The notes under the pieces were generated by a model. It was not told the origin of the DNA. It saw nothing but the letters and a program-made list of their open reading frames with translations, and did no database searches. Shown one piece after another: positions 34,338 to 42,754 of a DNA stretch of 64,000 bases (position 1 is the stretch's first letter; the number at the start of each line of letters is the position of its first letter). Source of the DNA: Bradyrhizobium sp. (GTDB lineage: Bacteria; Pseudomonadota; Alphaproteobacteria; Rhizobiales; Xanthobacteraceae); assembly GCF_030646015.1 (NCBI RefSeq), contig NZ_JAUSLT010000138.1, forward strand, positions 1-64,000, written 5' to 3'. A program made the translations under genes and the position numbers.

Positions 34338-35054
34338 TCAGTACCTCGCCGCGGTCGAACCCAGGTTGAAGCGATAGTTCACGCCGGCTTTCAGGGTGTG
34401 CTCGTCGTTGCTGAACGTGCCGAACGGGACCAGCGCGGCCGGCGCGACGAAGCGGCTCTTGCCGAAGTCGTAATACTGATACTCGGCCTTGGCCGACCAG
34501 TTCGGCGTGAACAGATATTCGATGCCGGCGCCGACGGTGTAGCCGTCGCGATGATCGCGATTGAGCGTGAAGGCGACCGGAGCGCCGCCGAACGTCAGGG
34601 TTTCGCTAGGGCTGGAATAGGCATAGCCGCCCTTGGCATAGAACAGCGCCGGACCCCAGGAGTAACCGAGACGGCCGGTGACGGAGCCGAGCCCGCGCTG
34701 GTTGTTGCTGTAGACGAAGCCGGCGGGGAAGATCGAACCGATCTTGTTGCTGCTGAGCCAGGAGTACTGGCCTTCGACGCCGACGACGAAGTTGCCGGCG
34801 AACTGAAAGTCGGCGCCAACCTGAACGCCGCCGAGGAACCGGGCGTCATAGTTGCTCAGCGCGAGGCCGTTGAAGTTGGTGCTGCCGCTGAAGGCCCCGC
34901 CGGCGTGACCGCCGAGGTAGAAGCCGGTCCATTGGTAGATCGGCGCCGCATAGGCCGGCGCCTGGCCGTAAGGACGAGCCCCGAGATCGGCTGCAACGGC
35001 GGGCACGCCGACGCCAAGAACGATGAGAGCGACAATACCGGGAATGAGCTTCAT
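34338..35054 (-). CDS. Outer-membrane beta-barrel protein (Omp25/31 type), copy 2
   Basis: This 238-aa protein has a cleavable signal peptide (about residues 1-21, cut after A-V-A-A) and a porin-like eight-stranded barrel. Family blocks are W-T-G-F-Y-L-G-G-H-A-G-G near the mature N terminus, G-R-L-G-Y-S-W-G-P-A-L in the middle, and the C-terminal aromatic strand. Such proteins are abundant in outer membranes of Rhizobiales. It is about 65% similar by eye to the gene next door at 35259. Confidence 0.85.
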   Translation of the reverse strand: MKLIPGIVALIVLGVGVPAVAADLGARPYGQAPAYAAPIYQWTGFYLGGHAGGAFSGSTNFNGLALSNYDARFLGGVQVGADFQFAGNFVVGVEGQYSWLSSNKIGSIFPAGFVYSNNQRGLGSVTGRLGYSWGPALFYAKGGYAYSSPSETLTFGGAPVAFTLNRDHRDGYTVGAGIEYLFTPNWSAKAEYQYYDFGKSRFVAPAALVPFGTFSNDEHTLKAGVNYRFNLGSTAARY

Positions 35055-35208
35055 GATGCAGTCTCCGACGGATTCCGGCGGGCGGCGTATCGGTGCCGCC
35101 CATGCCGAGGAGTTAGACGGCATTTGAATAAAATGCCGTGACCAGCTTGCCGGAGCGAAGACTGCCGGGGGCCAAACGCTCTGCGTACTTAATGAAGCCT
35201 TAACGAAA

Positions 35209-35233
35209 AAAGGCCGGCATGAAGCCGGCCTTT
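35209..35233 (-). terminator. Terminator between the two outer-membrane protein genes
   Basis: A perfect 10-base stem (35209-35218 with 35224-35233) has a 5-base loop and on the minus strand continues into a run of six T. It lies 26 bases beyond the stop of the upstream omp gene, so the two paralogues have separate transcripts or reduced read-through. Confidence 0.85.
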
Positions 35234-35258
35234 CGTCAGTGTCGCGGGAAACCGGAGA

Positions 35259-35996
35259 TCAGTACCGTGCAGCAACCGGGGCGCCGCCGAGGTTGAAGCG
35301 GTAGTTGATGCCGGCCTTGACGGTATGCTCGTCATTGCGGGTGCTGCCGAACTGCGTCAGCACCGCGGGCGTCACGAAGTTGGTCTTGCCGAAGTCGTAG
35401 TACTGATACTCGACCTTGCCCGACCAGTTCTGCGCGAACATGTATTCCAGGCCGGCGCCGACGGTGTAGCCGTCATGGTGGCTGCTGTTGGTCGAGAACG
35501 GCTGCGGCACGCCGCCGAACGTCAAAGACTCATTGTAGTCGGAGTAGGCATAGCCGCCCTTGACGTAGAGCAGGGCCGGACCCCAGGTGTAGCCGAGACG
35601 GCCGGTCACCGAGCCGAGGCCACGCTGGTTGTGGGTGTAGGCGTAGCCAGCGCCAGCGCCAGTGAAGGCAACGCTGTTGTTGTTGCTGCCGAGCCAGGAG
35701 TACTGGCCTTCGATGCCGAGCACCCAGTTCGGAGCGAACTGGTAGTCGGCGCCGCCCTGCAAGCCGCCGAGGAAGCGGCCGTCGCCGTCGTTGTTGTTGG
35801 TGCCGAGAAAACCGTTGCTGCCGCCGAAGGCGCCGCCGACGTGACCACCGATGTAGAAGCCGGTCCAGTTGTAGATCGGCGCGTACGCCGCGGGAGCTGC
35901 CTTGGTGTAGGGACGAGCGGCCATATCGGCTGCAAGTGCTGGTACGGTCGCGCCGAGAGCGATGAGGGCCACAGTACCGAGGAGGAAGTTCTTCAT
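35259..35996 (-). CDS. Outer-membrane beta-barrel protein (Omp25/31 type), copy 1
   Basis: This 245-aa protein has a signal peptide (cut after A-L-A-A, about residue 23) and the same barrel blocks as its neighbour: W-T-G-F-Y-I-G-G-H-V-G-G, G-R-L-G-Y-T-W-G-P-A-L and a terminal Y-R-F-N-L-G. The loops facing outside differ most; this copy is richer in Asn and Gly. A GGAGA ribosome site precedes the ATG. The roughly 480-base upstream gap leaves room for complex regulation. Confidence 0.87.
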   Translation of the reverse strand: MKNFLLGTVALIALGATVPALAADMAARPYTKAAPAAYAPIYNWTGFYIGGHVGGAFGGSNGFLGTNNNDGDGRFLGGLQGGADYQFAPNWVLGIEGQYSWLGSNNNSVAFTGAGAGYAYTHNQRGLGSVTGRLGYTWGPALLYVKGGYAYSDYNESLTFGGVPQPFSTNSSHHDGYTVGAGLEYMFAQNWSGKVEYQYYDFGKTNFVTPAVLTQFGSTRNDEHTVKAGINYRFNLGGAPVAARY

Positions 35997-36278
35997 TAGT
36001 TGTAGTCTCCAGAAGTCATTTTTAATTTTGCAAGATTAGCCGCGCAGCGGCGTCGTCCATGGCGCGCACTTAGACAGCTTCCGCACAAAATGCTGTCACC
36101 CATCGGACACATCGGGAAGGTTCCGCTCGATTCAAATAACATCGATTTTTACGTGCTTAATTCGGCCTCAATGAACTCCAAATGAGGCCTTAGTCGCCGC
36201 GTGTTTCGTGCAGTTGTTTTCAAATCGCGCCGTCCCTCGATCGAAGATTCCGCCAAACACGTCCCACACGATTGAAGA

Positions 36279-36392
36279 TTACGCTTTCTGCGGCGTCAGC
36301 CTCTCAATCAGCTCGCAAACGTCGGGCCGGACGCTCTGCCGGATGTTTCTGATTGTGCGATCACTTCGCTGTGATTGAGTTTGCTTCGGCAT
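36279..36392 (-). CDS. Possible 37-aa basic small protein
   Basis: An ATG-TAA frame encodes a 37-aa peptide rich in Arg, Ser and Gln with the block R-T-I-R-N-I-R-Q-S-V-R-P-D-V near its middle. That block looks protein-like, but there is no clear ribosome site. The remaining bases from 36000 to 36483 show no other candidate gene and should contain the promoter of the omp gene at 35259. Confidence 0.3.
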   Translation of the reverse strand: MPKQTQSQRSDRTIRNIRQSVRPDVCELIERLTPQKA

Positions 36393-36483
36393 CGAGGCGC
36401 GAATGTCATCGACGCGAGCTTAGGCCGGGAAGACAAAACGCCGACGTGACGCGAATCGGGAGCGGATAGCGCGCATGACCGTC

Positions 36484-36804
36484 TCAGCCGAGGCGGCGGC
36501 GGACCTCGTCCCGCATCTGTTCGCGGAAGGCTTCCCGGCGCGCGGGTCTCTCGGTCTCGGGGACATTATGCCGGTCGAAGATGTTGAAGTTGTCGAGGAT
36601 CGGATGACGGTCGCTGGCCATCGCCAGAACGCGAAGCTGTTCGGCGACCTGTTTGCTGGGACCGGTGACTTCCCATCGGCGAATCATGTTGGCTCCGGCG
36701 TCCGCGGCGAGACCGCATAGCTTCGCCATATCGGCGACCGACAGCGGCCTGCCGATGGCGTCACCGAGATCCGCGCGAAGCTGCTTCAGTTCATGGCCGG
36801 TCAT
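36484..36804 (-). CDS. HTH-containing hypothetical regulator
   Basis: This 106-aa protein has a helix-turn-helix-like N-terminal part (about residues 2-50; S-V-A-D-M-A-K-L-C-G-L ... M-I-R-R-W-E) that resembles the DNA-binding part of small phage-type or Rhizobiales regulators. The C-terminal half is Arg-rich and unclassified. Its target is unknown. Nothing coding is seen between 36805 and 37054. Confidence 0.6.
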   Translation of the reverse strand: MTGHELKQLRADLGDAIGRPLSVADMAKLCGLAADAGANMIRRWEVTGPSKQVAEQLRVLAMASDRHPILDNFNIFDRHNVPETERPARREAFREQMRDEVRRRLG

Positions 36805-37054
36805 GGTCGAGAATCAGTTGTCGAACGCTGCATCTGCATGACCTGATCCACCGGCATCGTGGCATGATTGAGGTTCGCCGATCTGAAACGGCCCTCCCGT
36901 CCCCACGCCCACCCAACAGCAATGCGGCCGATGCCATGGCGTCGCGGGCCAGGCTGAAACCATATGCCGGCGGATATGCCTTTTCCGCACCGCCGCTCCT
37001 ACCAACCCACGTGTCTTTCGGCTTTGATGGCTGGGGTATCGGAAGGTATTCGCC

Positions 37055-37309
37055 ATGACGCGCGCGCTGGCGCGCGAACTCGGCGAAGACGGCATCACGG
37101 TCAATGTCATCGCGCCGGGCTTCACGCTGACCGAAGCCAGCCTCGGCTTGATGGAGAACGCCGCCGAATACGGCGTTACGCGGGGCGCCCTGAAGCGCGC
37201 CGCCGGAACCGACGACATGGTCGGCGCCGCCCTGTTCTTCGCTTCATCCGCCGCCAGTTTCATCACCGGCCAGACCCTGATCGTCGACGGCGGCCGTCAG
37301 TTTAATTGA
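37055..37309 (+). pseudogene. C-terminal remnant of a short-chain dehydrogenase/reductase
   Basis: The 84 residues match the last third of an SDR enzyme. T-R-A-L-A-R-E-L-G-x-D-G-I-T-V-N-V-I-A-P-G leads into the final A-S-F-I-T-G-Q-T-L-I-V-D-G-G. The Rossmann GxxxGxG motif and the catalytic Ser/Tyr/Lys part (about 160 residues) are missing, and no frame upstream restores them. It is a truncated relic, not an active enzyme. Confidence 0.8.
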
Positions 37310-37407
37310 AACGGGGTAAGGAGGCGCATTCGCTGCGCCCGGAAACTCTCGCGTTCTGCAGGGCGCGGTTTACAGGTCGATCAGCCCGCCCCTTGACTAT
37401 TGTCCTC

Positions 37408-38223
37408 TCAGCGACCGCTCCATGGAGTTGTGCCGAATTCGGCAGGCATCGGCATTACATCCGGTTCTTCGGTAGCCTTTCGCAGAATCGCAGCCTTGAT
37501 CGTTTCGCTTGTGACTTCGATCGGCGTGCCATCGGCGTCCACGCTGAGAACTCCCACAACCGCGACCGGTGCACTCATGATGTAGGTTTCCGCCAGATCC
37601 ATCTGCTTCGTTATTTCGGCCCGGATGAATTGCGGCGTCCAGCCAGCGGGAAGACCCTTCACCGCGGAATACTCGTCGTCGGAAATGGTCTGCGCGTGCC
37701 AGCGCATCTGTTCGATCATTTTCTGTGGAGAATATGCCGGTGGCTTTCCGGCGGCCGCCATGACGAGCGGACCGATGGGACACATGTTGGCGGAGATCGC
37801 GACGATATCGGCAAAATCTCGCGCTTTCCTTCGGCTTGAGGCCGCAAGAACCTTGTTGATTGCGAGATCTGCCTGATGAAGCCGAAGTCCCCATTGTTCG
37901 TCCCTGACAAGAGGGAAGAAACGAATTCGTGTGTCGCTCATCCATTGGATGACGGTCGATGACGAATTGTCGGAGACCGTCGCTTCATAGGTTCCATAGG
38001 CCCTGACATCGACGGTGACGCGGAAGCCCTCCCTCTCCAGATCGGCGATGTCTTTTTCCGCAACTTCGGAGACTTCTTCGTCGGTGTCGTGAAAAATGTC
38101 GATGTCGTCCGAACGGCGCGGCCAGTCGAGATTCAGGATGAGGCCTCCTGCCAGATAGCTGGATTGGGAGCGGTTCAGGGACAGCCGTTGCATGATCCGC
38201 TTTTGAAGATCGGTAAGGGCCAT
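37408..38223 (-). CDS. AbiEii-like nucleotidyltransferase (toxin-type)
   Basis: This 271-aa protein has the minimal nucleotidyltransferase fold of the AbiEii/DUF1814 toxin family. The signature is G-G-L-I-L-N then R-R-S-D-D-I-D-I-F near residues 26-44, which provides the metal-binding aspartates. A second block is A-I-N-K-V-L-A-A-S-S-R-R-K-A-R-D-F-A-D near residues 121-139. The C-terminal half is divergent. It is coupled to the preceding gene by a TAATG overlap, as toxin genes often are to their antitoxins. The nucleotide and the target (tRNA in known relatives) are not predictable. Confidence 0.75.
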   Translation of the reverse strand: MALTDLQKRIMQRLSLNRSQSSYLAGGLILNLDWPRRSDDIDIFHDTDEEVSEVAEKDIADLEREGFRVTVDVRAYGTYEATVSDNSSSTVIQWMSDTRIRFFPLVRDEQWGLRLHQADLAINKVLAASSRRKARDFADIVAISANMCPIGPLVMAAAGKPPAYSPQKMIEQMRWHAQTISDDEYSAVKGLPAGWTPQFIRAEITKQMDLAETYIMSAPVAVVGVLSVDADGTPIEVTSETIKAAILRKATEEPDVMPMPAEFGTTPWSGR

Positions 38224-38558
38224 TATACGCGCTCCGCATGGGAAAGGAGTTCGCGTCCAAGCGCGAAAGCCCGGGCGTCGCCCCTCTCGATCATCGCCTT
38301 TGCAACCACGCTTGCACGGGCACGAAGATTGGGCAGACGATCGAGATCGACGTTGTCCAGAATGCGGACCCTGTATAGCGCCAGCGCTTGATCGAACGCC
38401 GCCTGCAGATCCTTGTCGTTTCGATGATCGGCCCGAAGACGTTCAGCCAGACGAAGCACATCGTCCCGTGCGGACGAAGGTACCAGGACCTCCACCCTCA
38501 CAAGATCCGCTGCACCCCCGGAACGACGATATTTCTCAATGCGCTTTCGGACGGACAT
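38223..38558 (-). CDS. Hypothetical partner of the AbiEii-like gene (putative antitoxin)
   Basis: This 111-aa highly charged, mainly helical protein has no recognised domain and no obvious winged HTH of the AbiEi kind. A basic N terminus (R-K-R-I-E-K-Y-R-R) precedes a region with R-A-D-H-R-N-D-K. Its stop overlaps the start of the nucleotidyltransferase gene. Position and size suggest an antitoxin or adaptor, but this is inference only. The ATG at 38558 has a GGGAA site. Confidence 0.6.
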   Translation of the reverse strand: MSVRKRIEKYRRSGGAADLVRVEVLVPSSARDDVLRLAERLRADHRNDKDLQAAFDQALALYRVRILDNVDLDRLPNLRARASVVAKAMIERGDARAFALGRELLSHAERV

Positions 38559-38751
38559 GGTATTTCCCGTTCAAATTCAATATATTACCCGTATCCCGGA
38601 TACGCAATGCCTCAGTTCGAGGGAGACTTCGGATGAAAGCTGATCACGGACGCCAGTGCGGCTCGCCAAACCCCGAACTGGCGCATGGTTGATTTTCCAG
38701 CGCTCTTCCGAAGCAAGGGCTCTTCCGAAGCGGGGCTTATCCGAGGAAAAG

Positions 38752-38799
38752 ACTGGTGCTGCCAGACAGGATTGAACTGTCGACCTCTCCATTACCAAT
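38752..38799. repeat. Left attachment core (copy of tRNA-Thr 3' end)
   Basis: These 48 bases are identical to 47045-47092, which spans the 3' part of the tRNA-Thr gene from the anticodon-stem region through the CCA end. The similarity stops abruptly on both sides. The rest of 38559-39070 is A+T-rich and holds no convincing gene; two 12-base copies of a GCTCTTCCGAAG-type repeat lie just before it. Confidence 0.92.
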
Positions 38800-38855
38800 A
38801 AATGGTATAGTAGATTATCGTTATATTTCAATATCTTATAGAAAATTCTGGCAAT

Positions 38856-38872
38856 GTAATATGACTTTAATA
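38856..38872. promoter_or_regulatory. Possible integrase arm-type site, left
   Basis: A 17-base sequence matches 46966-46982 at 16 positions in the same orientation. It lies 57 bases inside the left attachment core, and the partner lies 62 bases inside the right core. Paired short direct repeats near the ends of integrated elements are typical arm-type sites of tyrosine recombinases. The assignment is inference. Confidence 0.5.
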
Positions 38873-39077
38873 CTTGAAATCGCCAGAAGCCATTGTTTTT
38901 GCTTGGTTTTTCTGGTTACGGTATTGGCTGATAGGGAGATGGCAGCCGGTATGGCTGCAGATCTCGGACAGGGATGATCCTATCGGGCTAACCTACCGAC
39001 ACCGGCGATCATCTTGATGAAGGGTTGGCTCTGCATACGCTAAGTGCCGCAAACGTGTTGCGAGATGCTGAGTATCA

Positions 39078-39362
39078 TCAGCAAGTGACGCAGCCCGTTT
39101 TCTTCAATTCGTTTTTCTGATCTAGAGTTTTTTTGATCGCGTCCTTTGTGCTTCGAGACCGATCGTCGGACGCCTTCTTTAATGCATCGGATTGGTTCGC
39201 GCTCGCTTGGATCCGGTCCGCGCTGATTTGTGCATCGTTGGCATGAATTCTCATTTTTGCCGACGATGAGTTAGCCTTAAACTTGCCAGTTTCTGCTAAG
39301 CTGAACGCGTGCGCGGTCGTGGCACTAAACACGAATGCACTGACAATCAGATATTTTATCAT
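39078..39362 (-). CDS. Small secreted protein of unknown function
   Basis: This 94-aa protein starts at the ATG at 39362 with a GGAGAA site. A signal peptide (about 1-20, cut after A-H-A) is followed by a polar helix rich in Lys, Ser, Ala and Asp, and the chain ends with a C-x-x-C-like pair at the C terminus (T-G-C-V-T-C). Only these two cysteines are present in the mature part. I recognise no family. Confidence 0.6.
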   Translation of the reverse strand: MIKYLIVSAFVFSATTAHAFSLAETGKFKANSSSAKMRIHANDAQISADRIQASANQSDALKKASDDRSRSTKDAIKKTLDQKNELKKTGCVTC

Positions 39363-39601
39363 TTGGTGTTCTCCTTTGATCGGCAACCAATGCCATATCT
39401 AAGGACTTTCAAATGTGAGGAGCCTCACTGAGGGAGCCTCAGCGCGTTGCGAAACCTGCACACCTGCCGGAGACGTTCTACCTACCTTCAGCGACGGACC
39501 TAAAACCCACGCGCTGCCGAATTGTTGGATGCCGCAGGCTAACTGAACAAACAGGAGAGCGACCGCTAAGCCGCTCCCCACGTCGTCGAAATCAAGTCGC
39601 T

Positions 39602-39928
39602 TTATTTCTTCGCAATCAAAGCTTCGAGCGGCTTAGCCGTCTGCTTGAAGAAGTCAGTATAGAGTTCAGAGATTTTCTTCGCTTCGGCGACGAACGTTTC
39701 ATATGCGTTCTTCACGTATTCGGTCTGAAGCTCCATCACCTTGGCAGGCTCTTTAACGCTGGTCAGCTTGGCAAAAAACTCAGAGCTGTCCTGCATTGCC
39801 TTCTTGGCGTAGTCGGCATGGGCGGTCGCAATTGTCTGAACGGAAGTTGCCAGGGTTTGGACTGATGCCATGGCTGCATCACCTTGAACTTTGGTAGCCT
39901 GCTGAATTTGTTCAACGACGTTGGTCAT
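39602..39928 (-). CDS. Phasin-family protein
   Basis: This 108-aa all-helical protein has the phasin pattern: polar, alanine-rich amphipathic helices with F-F-A-K-L-T-S-V-K-E-P-A-K-V-M-E-L-Q-T-E-Y. Phasins coat polyhydroxyalkanoate granules. The ATG at 39928 with an AAGGA site gives the right N terminus; the frame continues upstream to 40366 without support. Being cargo of an integrated element is unusual, because phasins are normally core genes. Confidence 0.82.
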   Translation of the reverse strand: MTNVVEQIQQATKVQGDAAMASVQTLATSVQTIATAHADYAKKAMQDSSEFFAKLTSVKEPAKVMELQTEYVKNAYETFVAEAKKISELYTDFFKQTAKPLEALIAKK

Positions 39929-40364
39929 TTTCGGGTCCTTTTGGGTGAAAGATGCGCCTCTATGCTGCACTGCAGCATTAATAGCAAGCGTTCTTTCAAG
40001 GCTTGGGATCATAGAACCCAGGCACCCGCCTCCGTTGCCGTTATTCAGGATCTTGCGGGACGGTCGATCGTACTTATTTTTGAAATAGCTGGATGCAATC
40101 CCCCGCAAGTAGCGTGTCCAGCCAAGTCTGACCCCGGCGCCCCCCACGCTGGGGTCATTTCTTCGCTTACATTTCTCTCCAAGCTCACCGTTCCACGCAG
40201 CAGCACAATGATGGTCGGCGGCTTGCCTTGGGACAGCAGGACGAATCTCGTTCTCACGGCAACGGAGCAGCGCTAAAACCAAAGGGCTACCGAATTGTGG
40301 GCGATTGAACGGTATCGTTCTGCTCGCTATCGGAATACCGTTGCTGCAGGCGTGGGGAGGCTCC

Positions 40365-40607
40365 ATGAAACCGCAATTGAGCGAGTTCTCACTTCGCTAT
40401 TTGATAGTTCGCCAATTGTCACAACTCCCGACATTTCGCAGCGGCTTTGCGTTCGACCTTTTCCATGATGGCGATTCTTGGAAGGCAGCCCCGTCAACAA
40501 GCTCCATTGATGGTAACGCCGAGTGCGAAAACAGATTGCAATCAGTCTGCGTGAGCCTTCGTTCTAAATTCGACATGCAAGCGCGCCATCAAGGCGCTTA
40601 CAGATAG
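40365..40607 (+). CDS. Possible 80-aa hypothetical protein
   Basis: An ATG with an excellent GGGGAGG ribosome site 5 bases upstream opens an 80-aa frame. The translation is soluble, with no recognised motif and two cysteines. The in-frame TTG at 40305 would add 20 residues. Apart from this candidate, 39929-40644 shows nothing clear. Confidence 0.3.
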   Translation: MKPQLSEFSLRYLIVRQLSQLPTFRSGFAFDLFHDGDSWKAAPSTSSIDGNAECENRLQSVCVSLRSKFDMQARHQGAYR

Positions 40608-40644
40608 CGCTGCCTTGCTGTATCCTGAGCGCGCATTTGCATGA

Positions 40645-40944
40645 TCAAACGTCATTCCGAGACAAGGACGAGCGAACCTTCGACATCGTTCTATTGAAAA
40701 ATTCGTCTCGCTCACGCTCAAATCTATGCTGGACGGCTTTGAACTCGGACAGGCGCTGTTCCAGTTTCTCGTCTCTGAACAGCCTATCTTTCGGTTTCGG
40801 CAGTTCTGGGTGTAAGACCGACTCGATCAGTTCAGCCGCCTGTATTGCCTTTTCATCTCGATCGGACCTAGGGCTGGCTACCCCTTGCACAAACGCCAGC
40901 GTTTCCTCGACTAACGGGTCGGATTTTTTCTTCCACCATTTCAT
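40645..40944 (-). CDS. Hypothetical protein with W-W-K-K-K N terminus
   Basis: This 99-aa soluble charged protein starts at ATG 40944 (GGGGA site about 9 bases upstream). It begins M-K-W-W-K-K-K and is followed by two helical regions rich in Glu, Arg and Lys; the second looks like a short coiled coil (about 55-95). The family is unknown. The frame extends 11 codons further upstream without a better start. Confidence 0.5.
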   Translation of the reverse strand: MKWWKKKSDPLVEETLAFVQGVASPRSDRDEKAIQAAELIESVLHPELPKPKDRLFRDEKLEQRLSEFKAVQHRFERERDEFFNRTMSKVRSSLSRNDV

Positions 40945-41209
40945 AATAAGTCCCCATGCCCAACGCCATCTCATCAAAGGACCATGGGTGCGTCAATGAC
41001 ATCGGCGCGCTGTCTTGCAATACGAAAATGATAGATTGCTGCGGTGCGCTCGCGCAAACGCGCACGTCGGGACGATTGCCATGCATGCGAACCTAGGAAT
41101 TCAGTCTTTTAACGTCCGCAACGCCGCGATTGACGCCTCGTGACAAACTTGATGTTATCGTGACAGGCGCCACGAAAAGAGCGCCGATTTATTGCTTTGG
41201 GGGGAAGCT

Positions 41210-41356
41210 ATGCGGGCTATTCGCAACGATCGTTCCAAGATTATCAAGCCCAAAAATAAAATAAGCGCCAAGGTCAAGACCGTCAAGATTCAAACGAACT
41301 TGAAGCTGACCCATTGGTATGAAAAAGCGGCGTTATCTATCAGCGCAGCCAAGTAG
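41210..41356 (+). CDS. Small basic protein, 48 aa
   Basis: A short ATG-TAG frame with a very strong GGGGGAAG site encodes 48 residues, about one quarter lysine or arginine. The middle is K-I-I-K-P-K-N-K-I-S-A-K-V-K-T-V-K. It looks like a nucleic-acid-binding or otherwise basic peptide; there is no family match. It lies between the W-W-K-K-K gene and the MAPEG gene. Confidence 0.4.
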   Translation: MRAIRNDRSKIIKPKNKISAKVKTVKIQTNLKLTHWYEKAALSISAAK

Positions 41357-41462
41357 TCCTGCATCTACAAAAGCCATCGAGCGGTTCGACCCGCGCTTGC
41401 AGCAGAGGCTCCTAGCAGAAATGTGGGGAGGCGCCGAACTCCTCTCTACCTTCCATCGTGTA

Positions 41463-41852
41463 CTACATAAGTGCCTTCAAGACTCCGTATGCAGCACCGA
41501 GAAACAGTCCGATTGCAGCGATAAAGGAAATCGTAAATCCGACTCCACGTGATGCTGGATTTCGTATGTAGGAAACCGAATAAATTACTCGTCCAACGAC
41601 CCAAATGAGCCCGCCAACAGCCGCTACTTTGTCCGTCGACAGTATTGCGTAGAGCCACATTGACGGGAGGAAGAACACCATCTGTTCCAGGGTATTCATT
41701 TGCACACGATAAGCCCGCTCAAAATATTCGTTGCCTGTCACGGCGGGCGCTTTCACCCCATATTTTCCTCGTGCCCTAGCGACGTTCAAGGACACAACGA
41801 GGTAAACGAGGAGCGTCAGCAGGGTCGCAGCTTGCGTGTAGTGATAGCTCAT
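41463..41852 (-). CDS. MAPEG-family membrane protein (island copy)
   Basis: This 129-aa, four-helix MAPEG protein has the motif R-A-Y-R-V-Q-M-N-T-L-E-Q-M-V in the first half and G-R-V-I-Y-S-V-S-Y-I-R-N-P-A-S-R near the third helix. The second is typical of the inner-membrane subgroup related to microsomal glutathione transferase. It is distinct from the MAPEG protein at 7125. It is encoded next to a SOUL-domain gene on the same strand. Confidence 0.85.
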   Translation of the reverse strand: MSYHYTQAATLLTLLVYLVVSLNVARARGKYGVKAPAVTGNEYFERAYRVQMNTLEQMVFFLPSMWLYAILSTDKVAAVGGLIWVVGRVIYSVSYIRNPASRGVGFTISFIAAIGLFLGAAYGVLKALM

Positions 41853-41897
41853 GACGGTCCTCTTGTAGACAAAGAGAAAGTGCTAAATCCAATTTTG

Positions 41898-42536
41898 CTA
41901 TTTCGTGACAGGAATGACAACTTCATTCGTCCGCAAGAATGGTATTGCCCACGGCGGATTGTAAAAGAATGCGGTGGCTGGTCCGACAATCTTCCATTTC
42001 GTTGTTTCAAGTGACCTGATTAGCTCTGCCGTTCGTGTTGTCACCGCAGGATCGCCTGTTGATCCAGTAAATCGCAAGACCGCAACCGTCGTTGACGGCA
42101 TCTGTGTCAGCTTGACCCTAGGATTAGATGGCTCAGGTAGCTGATCGATTGAATATTTGGATGGCATGAAAAAGCGCATGACTAATCCATCGGCTGACTT
42201 GTTCACTTCAACGGGCGCGGTCATCGCAATCTTAGTGCCTGGCGAGCTAATTTCGACAGGTGAAGTCATGGCGACATTCTCTGACGTTTTGTTTGCACCA
42301 AAGATGTAGCCAGCGATAAGTCGGAATGCGTCTCCTCTTGCGTTGTCTGACGTGCTTGCATCGACGATTGTTTCTGCCGCGACTCGGGGTCCATATTGGC
42401 GGATTTCAATTTTGTCACCAAATCGTTCAAGCACGTCGTAACGAGGCTGCTCAGTTCCCATATTGACGCCGAAAATCGAAACGACCGCCGCGACAACGGA
42501 AGCGAAAGAGCTATAGATCGATTGAAATATTTGCAT
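41898..42536 (-). CDS. SOUL-domain (heme-binding type) protein
   Basis: This 212-aa protein has an N-terminal hydrophobic segment (about residues 8-24), probably a signal anchor. The SOUL/HBP domain follows: P-R-Y-D-V-L-E-R-F-G-D-K-I-E-I-R-Q-Y-G-P-R, two M-T-(S/A)-P-V-E motifs, and the terminal N-P-P-W-x-I-P-F-L-R-x-N-E-V. Family members bind heme or other tetrapyrroles. It starts 45 bases upstream of the MAPEG gene, so they are probably cotranscribed. Confidence 0.88.
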   Translation of the reverse strand: MQIFQSIYSSFASVVAAVVSIFGVNMGTEQPRYDVLERFGDKIEIRQYGPRVAAETIVDASTSDNARGDAFRLIAGYIFGANKTSENVAMTSPVEISSPGTKIAMTAPVEVNKSADGLVMRFFMPSKYSIDQLPEPSNPRVKLTQMPSTTVAVLRFTGSTGDPAVTTRTAELIRSLETTKWKIVGPATAFFYNPPWAIPFLRTNEVVIPVTK

Positions 42537-42754
42537 CTTTTCTTCTGCTATTTGTACAGCTCGCTAAAGGTTTCGTATCGCAAATTCGAAAAGGCGCCGC
42601 ACAGGCTAGTGAAAGGGATTATGGAGAATCAAACATCAACCAAGCGTAGCTTTGCTGTGCGGGATTGAGGCAACGTACAGACAGGTTCCGTAATCGTTTT
42701 GTCCCAAACTCTCTTTTTGGAAGATGCTTGATCTTCGCCCACTCGGTGAAATAC

